Positions 1-5,241 of a stretch of 5,241 bases of DNA are shown in pieces. Source of the stretch: Rhodospirillales bacterium (GTDB lineage Bacteria > Pseudomonadota > Alphaproteobacteria > Acetobacterales > Acetobacteraceae); contig JAGWOU010000174.1 in the NCBI GenBank assembly GCA_028870815.1, positions 1-5,241 of the forward strand. The letters are read 5' to 3'. The notes under the pieces are model-generated. The model ran no database searches. It saw only the letters and a program-made list of their open reading frames with translations, and had not been told where the DNA came from. Within the stretch, counting starts at the first letter, position 1; the number at the start of each line of letters is the position of its first letter. A program made the translations under genes and the position numbers.

Positions 1-102
1 GAACCACAGCCAGAGCCCGCGCCACAGGCCGAAGCACCCGAACCCATCCCGGAACCGCCACCGCTCGAACCTGACCCAGAGCCTGAGCCAGCCTCCCCGC
101 CC
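1..102 (+). other. Proline/glutamate-rich low-complexity segment encoded in frame ahead of the TssC domain
   Basis: The 34 codons read in the tssC frame encode 16 prolines and 8 glutamates, mostly as alternating E-P, A-P or D-P pairs with one PPP. Such composition is typical of an extended, disordered linker. It is followed by an Ala-rich, probably helical stretch (LAGAFFGAAHAATAISLAEML, residues about 6-26 from the TTG at 103) before the TssC core. Canonical TssC proteins have a short helical N-terminus rather than a Pro-rich tract. The segment could be a long N-terminal extension or a linker to another domain that lies outside the window. Confidence 0.7.
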
Positions 103-1590
103 TTGCGCGATGCCGTTCTGGCGGGAGCGTTCTTTGGTGCCGCCCATGCGGCAACCGCCATCAGCCTGGCGGAGATGTTGTCAGGCCAAACCTCCACACT
201 TTCCACCTGGTTCGGCGCCGCCGCCAAAACTCTGATCCACGACCCCGCCACCCTCCTGGCGCGGCTGGATCACGACATCGCCCGGCTGGATGCGATGATC
301 GCCCGCCAGCTTGATGAAATTCTGCACCACCCACGCCTGCGCCGGCTGGAAGGAAGCTGGCGCGGCCTCGCCTGGCTGGCCTCACGCCTGCCGCTTTCGG
401 GTCGGGTAAAGCTGCGCGTGCTCACCGTCACCTGGGCTGAAATTTGTCGGGACCTGGAACGCGCCGCCGAGTTCGACCAGAGCCAGCTTTTCCGCCGCAT
501 CTATGAGGATGAATTCGGCATCGCGGGCGGCGAGCCTTACGGCCTGCTGGTCGCGGATTACGAGGTGCGCCACCGCCCCGGCCCGGGTGCCGTTACCGAT
601 GACGTCACCGCGCTTTCCTCTCTGGCCGCCGTGGCCGCCGCGGCCTTCGCGCCGCTGGCCATCGGTGCGTCCCCGGCTTTGTTCGGGGTGGATGAGTTTT
701 CCGAGCTTAGCGGCGTCGCGGACCCTGCCTCCAGCATGGCGGCGGCGGAATATCAGCGCTGGAAGCGTCTGGGCACGCTGGATGATTCCCGCTTCCTCGC
801 TGTCACGTTGCCGCGTTTGCTGATGCGCCTGCCATGGGAGGAAACGCTCTCCCGCCATCGCGGTTTCCGCTATCAGGAACGAATGCGGGACGGCACCGGC
901 CGCGTCACCAGCACGGCGGGCTATCTCGTCGCCGCCTGCGTCATCCGTGCCTTCGAAACCTATTCCTGGCCCGCCGATATTCGCGGCTATGATATCGACC
1001 GGCTCGGCGGTGGCATCATCGAGGATTTGCCAGAGCCCTGGTTCTCCACCGACCCCGTGGACGGCTTTGGCCGCCCTGCCCCGGACGTGATGCTGACAGA
1101 CCGGCAGGAGCGCGCCCTGGTCGCCGCCGGGTTGCTGCCTATTTGCGCCCTGCCTTATGGCGGGGAGGCACTCATCGGCGCCGCCCGCAGCCTGCAAACC
1201 CCCACCACTAATTATGTCGGCCCCAATGCCGCTTCCGCCGCTGCCAATGCCCGGCTTTCGGCGCAGTTCAACAGCGTTATCTGCGTCTCCCGCTTTGCCC
1301 ATTATGTGAAGATCATGGGACGGGACATGACCGGCGCCTTCAAGACCGCGCCGGAAGTGCAGCGCCGCCTGCATGACTGGCTGATGCGCTACACCAACGC
1401 CAACACCTCCGCTGGGCTCGATACCATGGCCCGCTACCCGCTGCGCGATGCCAACGTGCAGGTGGAGGAAGTGCCCGGCAAACCCGGCGTATTCACCTGC
1501 GCCATCCATCTGCAGCCGCATTTTCAGCTGGACGATGTCGCCGTCTCGTTCCGGCTGATGACCGAGCTGACCTCCCCTGGCCAGCAATGA
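1..1590 (+). CDS. tssC: T6SS contractile sheath large subunit, TssC family (ImpD/TssC40-like position), 5' end outside the window
   Basis: TssC pairs with TssB to form the cytoplasmic contractile sheath around the Hcp tube; its contraction drives the spike out of the cell. The frame is open from base 1 to the TGA at 1588-1590. Counting residues from the TTG at base 103, the TssC core runs from about 51 to 490. It contains LDHDIARLDAMIARQLDEILHHP followed by LEGSWRGL (about 55-89), DQSQLFRRIYEDEFG (125-139), GGEPYGLLVADY (142-153), APLAIGASP (183-191), DSRFLAVTLPRLLMRLPW (228-245), the CVSRFAHYVKIMGRD segment (394-408) and the C-terminal LQPHFQLDDVAVSFRL (470-485). These match the family across its whole length with no frameshift. 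There is no ATG, GTG or TTG in frame before base 103, and the 34 codons before it are Pro/Glu-rich, so the true start is probably upstream. The gene directly before tagJ in Agrobacterium-type clusters is the second of two tssC copies (TssC40/ImpD), so this may be that paralogue; this is inferred from gene order. Family assignment is near certain; paralogue identity is not. Confidence 0.95.
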   Translation, partial: EPQPEPAPQAEAPEPIPEPPPLEPDPEPEPASPPLRDAVLAGAFFGAAHAATAISLAEMLSGQTSTLSTWFGAAAKTLIHDPATLLARLDHDIARLDAMIARQLDEILHHPRLRRLEGSWRGLAWLASRLPLSGRVKLRVLTVTWAEICRDLERAAEFDQSQLFRRIYEDEFGIAGGEPYGLLVADYEVRHRPGPGAVTDDVTALSSLAAVAAAAFAPLAIGASPALFGVDEFSELSGVADPASSMAAAEYQRWKRLGTLDDSRFLAVTLPRLLMRLPWEETLSRHRGFRYQERMRDGTGRVTSTAGYLVAACVIRAFETYSWPADIRGYDIDRLGGGIIEDLPEPWFSTDPVDGFGRPAPDVMLTDRQERALVAAGLLPICALPYGGEALIGAARSLQTPTTNYVGPNAASAAANARLSAQFNSVICVSRFAHYVKIMGRDMTGAFKTAPEVQRRLHDWLMRYTNANTSAGLDTMARYPLRDANVQVEEVPGKPGVFTCAIHLQPHFQLDDVAVSFRLMTELTSPGQQ

Positions 1591-1622
1591 CTGAAAGCAA
1601 CTTCTGAAATGGATTTACGCAC

Positions 1623-2429
1623 ATGGTAGAGACCGAACTTCAGGCCGCCGATCTGTTCCGCGTCGGCCGCCTGGCCGATGCCCTGGCCGCCGCCAATGCG
1701 GAGGTGAAGAAGGCCCCGACCGATCTCGGCCGCCGCGTGCTGCTGGCCGAGTTGCTGCTTTTCTCTGGCAATCTGGAACGCGCGGATGTGATTCTGGATG
1801 CCGCTGGCCAGCTCGACCCCTCGGTTGCCGTGGTCGTCTCTGAATTCCGCCAGCTGTTGCGTGCTGAAACCGCCCGCCGTCAGCTCTACCGCGATGGCCG
1901 CGTGCCGGAACTGCTGGGCGATCTGGAACCTAGCGGCCAAGCCTCCATGAAGGCGCTGGTGGCGCTGCGGGAAGGCAATCTCGCCGAGGCCACCGCCGCT
2001 GCCGCCGAAGCCGAGGAATTACGCCCCCGCGTGTCTGGCACAGTCAATGGCCAGCCCTTCGATGATTTCCGCGACGCGGACGACCTCATCCCCGGCTACA
2101 TCGAAACGCTCACTACCACGGGCAAATATTTCTGGATTCCGGTGTCGCGCATTGAGAGCATGGAATTCCATCCGCCCAAGCGCCCGCGTGACCTTGCCTG
2201 GCGCCGCTGCTCGATGAGCGTGAAGGCCGGGCCGGATGGCGATGTTTATATCCCCGCCATCTATTTCGCTGATGGCGAGCCGGACGAAGCGCATCGCCTC
2301 GGTCGCGCCACCAGCTGGAGCGAGGGCGAGGGCCCGGTGCGCGGCGTCGGCCAACGCGTGTTCCTGGCCGGAGAGGAGGATCTGTCCATCATGCAGCTCA
2401 ATGATGTGAGCTTCCAGCTCGACGAATGA
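1623..2429 (+). CDS. tagJ: T6SS accessory protein TagJ (ImpE/SciE/HsiE family)
   Basis: This 268-residue cytoplasmic protein has the ImpE/SciE family layout. The N-terminal half (about 5-135) is Ala/Leu-rich and helical with TPR-like spacing: ADLFRVGRLADALAAANAEVKKAPTD, then LLLFSGNLERADVILDAAGQLDP, then ALREGNLAEATAAAAEA. The C-terminal SciE-like part holds the hallmark GTVNGQPFDDFRDADD (139-154), GKYFWIPVSRIESMEFHPPKRPRDLAWR (167-194) and GVGQRVFLAG (241-250). In Pseudomonas aeruginosa the homologue HsiE1 binds the TssB1 N-terminus and the ATPase ClpV1, so a role in sheath recycling is likely here. The ATG at 1623 follows the tssC stop by 32 bases and has no good Shine-Dalgarno sequence. 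The ATG at 1609 is out of frame and closes after six codons. The 3' end overlaps the next gene by 4 bases, so it is very probably co-transcribed with it. Length is normal for the family and no defect is visible. Confidence 0.93.
   Translation: MVETELQAADLFRVGRLADALAAANAEVKKAPTDLGRRVLLAELLLFSGNLERADVILDAAGQLDPSVAVVVSEFRQLLRAETARRQLYRDGRVPELLGDLEPSGQASMKALVALREGNLAEATAAAAEAEELRPRVSGTVNGQPFDDFRDADDLIPGYIETLTTTGKYFWIPVSRIESMEFHPPKRPRDLAWRRCSMSVKAGPDGDVYIPAIYFADGEPDEAHRLGRATSWSEGEGPVRGVGQRVFLAGEEDLSIMQLNDVSFQLDE
2426..2429 (+). promoter_or_regulatory. ATGA stop-start overlap coupling tagJ and tssE
   Basis: The TGA of tagJ (2427-2429) shares bases with the ATG of tssE (2426-2428). The bases just upstream (CTTCCAGCTCGACGA) contain no convincing Shine-Dalgarno sequence, so tssE translation probably depends on ribosomes finishing tagJ. 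The coupling is inferred from the arrangement. Confidence 0.6.
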
Positions 2430-2971
2430 GTGACGACACCCTAAGCCGCGGCGCCAACGCCAATATATTCATCGACCGGATGCGCGATTCCGGCGCGCGG
2501 GTGAAGCTTTCGGTGTTGGACCGTTTGCTGGATGACGCACCGGAGATGGAACGCGACCGCCCGCTGTCCGCCACCGAGGCGTTGACGGTTCTGCGCCGCG
2601 CCGTGCGGCGGGATTTGGAGGCGTTGCTGAACGGCCGCCGCCGCCTGGCCTCGGTGCCCGCTGGTCTCACGGAACTGGCCAATTCCTCCTTCACCTTCGG
2701 CCTGCCGGATTTCACGGCCGGGGCGATGCAGGAGGATGGTGCCCGCGAAACATTGCGCCGGGAAATTGAGCGCAGCATCCGCCAGTTTGAGCCGCGCCTG
2801 GTGCAGGTTGCGGTGAAGCTGGTGCCCGCGAAGGAGGAGACCAACACCACGCTGCATTTCCGCATCGACGCGCTTTTGCACGCGGACCCGGCGCCGGAGC
2901 CGATCAGCTTCGAGACATTGGTGAACGCCGCCACCACCGACATCGCGGTTGCCGGAGGCGAGATTGGCTGA
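2426..2971 (+). CDS. tssE: T6SS baseplate subunit TssE (ImpF, gp25-like)
   Basis: TssE is the smallest baseplate wedge protein and the T4 gp25 homologue. It sits in the cytoplasm at the junction of baseplate and sheath and helps start sheath polymerisation. The 181-residue product contains the family landmarks in order: SVLDRLLDD near the N-terminus (29-37), VRRDLEALLNGRRR (60-73), SFTFGLPDFT (88-97), IRQFEPRL (118-125) carrying the gp25 core EPR motif (Glu122-Pro123-Arg124), LHFRIDALL (143-151), and ISFETLVNAATTDIAV (160-175). The length is typical or slightly long because of a short C-terminal tail. The start is the ATG in the ATGA overlap with tagJ. The 3' end overlaps tssF, and the strong Shine-Dalgarno sequence for tssF lies inside the last codons of this gene. 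Nothing looks broken. Confidence 0.95.
   Translation: MSDDTLSRGANANIFIDRMRDSGARVKLSVLDRLLDDAPEMERDRPLSATEALTVLRRAVRRDLEALLNGRRRLASVPAGLTELANSSFTFGLPDFTAGAMQEDGARETLRREIERSIRQFEPRLVQVAVKLVPAKEETNTTLHFRIDALLHADPAPEPISFETLVNAATTDIAVAGGEIG
2954..2966 (+). promoter_or_regulatory. Ribosome binding site GGAGG with TTG start codon for tssF
   Basis: GGAGG at 2954-2958 lies 5 bases before the TTG at 2964-2966. Starting there gives a protein beginning MADSLLPYFNQEL, which is the usual TssF N-terminus (M-x-x-x-LLPYYxxEL). The alternative in-frame TTG at 2949 lies upstream of the Shine-Dalgarno sequence and would add five residues not typical of the family. Confidence 0.75.
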
Positions 2972-4784
2972 TTCCCTGCTACCCTATTTCAACCAGGAAC
3001 TTACCGCCATCCGCCAGCTCGCGGCGGAATTCGCCCAGGCCCACCCCAAGATCGCGGGGCGGCTGCGCATGAGCCCGGACACGGTGGACGACCCGCATGT
3101 GGCGCGGCTGCTGGATGGCGTGGCGTTTCTCTCCGCCCGCGCCCAGGCGCGGCTGGATGACGAGTTCCCGGAACTCACCGATACGCTGCTGAACATTCTC
3201 TACCCGCATTATCTGGCGCCGTTTCCCTCCTGCGCCGTCACCCAGTTCACGGCCAAGCCGGACCTCGCCGCGCAGGTGGATATTCCGCCGGGTTTCGAGG
3301 TGGAGACAGAAGCCGTGCGCGGGCAAACTTGCCGTTACCGCACCACCAGCCATCTCACCCTCTGGCCGGTGAAACTGGAATCGGCACGCCTTACCGGCCT
3401 GCCTTTCACAGCGCCGGTGAACAACCTCGCCAATGGCGCGGTAGCGGTGCTGCGGTTGGTGCTCACCACGCTGAACCCAGAGGTGAAATTCAGCCAGCTC
3501 GGCATGGATAAGCTGCGCTTTTTCCTGCGCGGCGGCCCGGCGGCCTTGCGGCTTTACGAGCTGATGGCGGCGCATACGCTGGGTGTGGCGCTTGCCGACA
3601 CGCCGAACGACATCGCGCCGGTATTGCTGCCCAAAACCGCGATCCAGGAAGTGGGTTTCGCGTCGGAGGAAGCGCTGCTGCCCTGGCCCGCGCGCAGTTT
3701 TGAAGGCTTCCGTCTGCTCAGCGAATATTTCGCCTTTCCGCAAAAATTCATGTTTTTGGACATTACCGGGCTGGGGGCGAAAACCCTGGTGCAGGAGAGC
3801 AACAAGCTTGAGATCTTCCTGTATCTCAACCACACCTCGTCCGAGCTTGAGCGCACCGTGGATGCGGACATGTTCGCACTTGGCTGCACGCCCATCGTCA
3901 ATCTTTTTCCGCAGCGCTGCGAGCCGGTGGCGCTGGACCATACCACCACCGAATACCGGGTGCTGCCGGATGCGCGGCGCTCCAGCGTCACGGAGATCTG
4001 GCAGGTCAACAGCGCCACGGAGGTGAGGCAGGACAGCACGACCCGCCCCTTCCATCCCTTTTACCGCCTTAGCCGCGATGACGCGCCGGCATCTGGCCAG
4101 ACTGGCTCCTATCTCGTCACCAGGCGGGATGGCCCGGCCAGTCTCGGTGGCACGGATTGTTTTATCTCCTTGTTCGACACGGGGTTCGACCCAGAGGCGA
4201 AGCTGGACAGCGTGCTCTCGGTGGAGGCGCTGTGCCTGAACCGGGATTTACCATCGGATCTGCCTTTTGGCGGCAGCCGTCCGGCTTTGAAGGCCTTGCA
4301 GCCCCATACGGGCGTGGCTTCCATGGCCTGTGTTACCCCGCCCACGCCAACCTTGAGGCCGGAGCGCCGGGCGCGTGGCGCGTGGCGGTTGATCTCGCAT
4401 CTCTCGCTCGGTCATCTTTCCGTCACTGGCGGGGCGGAGGGCGCCGCGGCGCTGAAAGAAATCCTGCGTCTCTACGATCTGCGGGATACGGCGGACACAC
4501 GCGCCACCGTGGAAGCACTGCTTTCCGTCAAGGCCAGGCCGGGCACGGCGCGGGTGCCGGGCGCGCGGCTTGGCGCCTTCTGCCGAGGGTTGGATGTGGA
4601 GTTGGAGTTCGACCAAAGGGCGTATCAAGGTTCCGGGCTTTATCTGCTGGCGGCGGTGCTGGCACGGTTTCTTGCTCTGCACGCCAGCATCAATTCCTTT
4701 GTCCGCACGTCCGTGCGGCTGCGCGGCAAACCGGAAGAGGAAGTGCGTTTCCCGCCTCGGGCCGGGGCCAAGGTGCTGCTCTAG
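2964..4784 (+). CDS. tssF: T6SS baseplate subunit TssF (ImpG/VasA)
   Basis: TssF is the main structural arm of the T6SS baseplate wedge. Two copies assemble with one TssG and contact TssE and TssK; it is the functional counterpart of T4 gp6. The 606-residue product, from the TTG at 2964, spans the whole family. It has LLPYFNQEL (5-13), HVARLLDGVAFLSARAQARLDDEFPEL (45-71), LYPHYLAPFPS (79-89), a TLWPVKLESARLTGLPF segment, a LDITGLGAKTL segment, and CTPIVNLFPQRCEPV at roughly 307-321. These are followed by DCFISLFDTGFDP near 397, LSVEALCLNRDLPSDLPFG near 417-436, LISHLSLGHLSV near 475, and the C-terminal LEFDQRAYQGSGLYLLAAVLARFLALHASINSF (about 547-579). The frame is intact and length is normal. 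It overlaps tssE by 8 bases. A longer form starting at TTG 2949 (611 residues) is possible but less likely. It is probably in one transcript with its neighbours. Confidence 0.96.
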   Translation: MADSLLPYFNQELTAIRQLAAEFAQAHPKIAGRLRMSPDTVDDPHVARLLDGVAFLSARAQARLDDEFPELTDTLLNILYPHYLAPFPSCAVTQFTAKPDLAAQVDIPPGFEVETEAVRGQTCRYRTTSHLTLWPVKLESARLTGLPFTAPVNNLANGAVAVLRLVLTTLNPEVKFSQLGMDKLRFFLRGGPAALRLYELMAAHTLGVALADTPNDIAPVLLPKTAIQEVGFASEEALLPWPARSFEGFRLLSEYFAFPQKFMFLDITGLGAKTLVQESNKLEIFLYLNHTSSELERTVDADMFALGCTPIVNLFPQRCEPVALDHTTTEYRVLPDARRSSVTEIWQVNSATEVRQDSTTRPFHPFYRLSRDDAPASGQTGSYLVTRRDGPASLGGTDCFISLFDTGFDPEAKLDSVLSVEALCLNRDLPSDLPFGGSRPALKALQPHTGVASMACVTPPTPTLRPERRARGAWRLISHLSLGHLSVTGGAEGAAALKEILRLYDLRDTADTRATVEALLSVKARPGTARVPGARLGAFCRGLDVELEFDQRAYQGSGLYLLAAVLARFLALHASINSFVRTSVRLRGKPEEEVRFPPRAGAKVLL

Positions 4785-4787
4785 CCC

Positions 4788-5241
4788 ATGGCTTTGAAAT
4801 CCCCTCTCGAACGCCTTGCGGCTTCTCCGCATCTGTTCCGGTTCGACGCCGCGGCGCGGCTGCTGCGCTTGGCTGCCACGGGCCGCCGTAAAGACGACGC
4901 GATCCAGTTCGCCGCGCCGCCCAGTTTGGCGCAGCCCGCCGCCGAGGTGCTTGAAGCCAAGGCCCCCCAGCCGGGCAAGCGCGCGAAGCTGGTGACGACG
5001 CTTATTGGCCTTACCGGCCCCTCGGCCGAAATGCCGCGCTGGTACACCGAGCTTCTGGCCCAGGCCCACAGGAACAAATCCCGCGCCGTGCTGGATTTTT
5101 TCGATCTTCTGGCCCAGCGCCTTGTGGCCGCTTTTGCCTTGGCGGGGGCGAAATACCGCCTGCCTCGCTCGGCCGAGCAGGCCGCGCAGGCGGGGGTGGA
5201 GGAGCCTGTCGGCGCCGGCATATTGGCGCTGACAGGCTATG
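4788..5241 (+). CDS. tssG: T6SS baseplate subunit TssG (ImpH/VasB), 3' end outside the window
   Basis: TssG is the core wedge protein that holds two TssF arms and binds TssK; it corresponds to T4 gp7/gp53. Only the first 151 codons are present and the frame is still open at the right edge. Visible family features are LFRFDAAARLLRL (16-28, the usual F-x-F-F/A-Q/A-AVRLLE region), QFAAPPSLAQPAAEV (40-54, the RFRSxPSLxFPxxEI region), LIGLTGPSAEMPRWYTELL (72-90, the most diagnostic block), DFFDLLAQRLVAAF (103-116) and KYR (122-124). The ATG at 4788 comes 3 bases after the tssF stop. The best upstream purine run is AAGG at about 4770-4773, which is far from the start, so coupling to tssF translation is likely. 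TssG is usually somewhat over 300 residues, so about half is missing from view. Confidence 0.93.
   Translation, partial: MALKSPLERLAASPHLFRFDAAARLLRLAATGRRKDDAIQFAAPPSLAQPAAEVLEAKAPQPGKRAKLVTTLIGLTGPSAEMPRWYTELLAQAHRNKSRAVLDFFDLLAQRLVAAFALAGAKYRLPRSAEQAAQAGVEEPVGAGILALTGY

Noticed and set aside
103..105. TTG at 103 as the start codon of tssC
   Set aside because: The same frame is open for all 102 bases upstream with a strongly biased, protein-like Pro/Glu composition, and the bases before the TTG (CCTCCCCGCCC) contain no Shine-Dalgarno sequence. The gene most likely begins left of the window.
382..1587. Long open frame of 401 codons on the minus strand opposite tssC
   Set aside because: Its translation has Gly/Ala/Arg/His-rich composition with no recognisable domain, and it lies entirely opposite a gene with family motifs throughout. 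It is an expected by-product of GC-rich codon use.
1591..1622. Possible promoter or terminator in the gap between tssC and tagJ
   Set aside because: The gap is only 32 bases, with no hairpin followed by a T run and no room for a convincing -35/-10 pair; it looks like a simple operon spacer.
1609..1629. ATG at 1609 as an alternative tagJ start or a small leader peptide
   Set aside because: It is out of frame with tagJ and reaches a TAG after six codons. There is no Shine-Dalgarno sequence to support a leader peptide.
2979..4055. Long open frame of 358 codons on the minus strand opposite tssF
   Set aside because: It is Arg/Gln/Gly/His-rich, has no domain signature and lies opposite conserved TssF sequence; it is a shadow frame.
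4157..4891. Plus-strand open frame of 244 codons crossing the end of tssF and the start of tssG
   Set aside because: It overlaps the conserved C-terminus of TssF and the conserved N-terminus of TssG in another frame. Its composition is typical of an out-of-frame GC-rich translation and it has no family match.
4248..5069. Open frame of 273 codons on the minus strand opposite tssF/tssG
   Set aside because: It has shadow-frame composition and spans two real genes on the other strand.

Overview
The window is a single, tightly packed plus-strand stretch of a type VI secretion system (T6SS) cluster. It is high in GC, with G/C-rich third codon positions. It carries five consecutive genes in the order tssC-type sheath gene, tagJ (impE), tssE (impF), tssF (impG), tssG (impH). 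This order matches the impD-impE-impF-impG-impH block of the rhizobial and Agrobacterium 'imp' clusters. Together with base composition and a TTG start, it suggests an alphaproteobacterium. I cannot name the genus from sequence alone; an Acetobacteraceae- or Rhizobiales-type host is only a guess.

Layout: bases 1-1590 hold the end of a TssC-family contractile-sheath large subunit. Its reading frame is open at the left edge and begins in the window with a proline/glutamate-rich stretch of at least 34 residues, so the gene starts outside the window. After a 32-base gap comes tagJ (1623-2429). It overlaps tssE by 4 bases (ATGA, 2426-2429). tssE in turn overlaps tssF by 8 bases if tssF starts at the TTG at 2964, which is the best-supported start. 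tssG begins 3 bases after the tssF stop and runs off the right edge. No promoter, terminator, RNA gene, mobile element, CRISPR array or gap over 300 bases is visible; the genes look like one polycistronic unit with translational coupling.

How they work together (family knowledge): TssE, TssF and TssG are baseplate wedge subunits, related to phage T4 gp25, gp6 and gp7/gp53, that dock on the TssJLM membrane complex through TssK. TssB and TssC polymerise on the baseplate as the contractile sheath around the Hcp tube. TagJ is an accessory protein that links the sheath to the ClpV disassembly ATPase in a subset of T6SSs. Genes expected nearby but not in the window include tssA, tssB, another tssC, tssK, tssL, tssM, hcp, clpV and vgrG.

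This is mostly a conventional T6SS core region. The most unusual visible feature is the Pro/Glu-rich segment joined in frame to the front of the TssC domain. What lies upstream of it cannot be seen.
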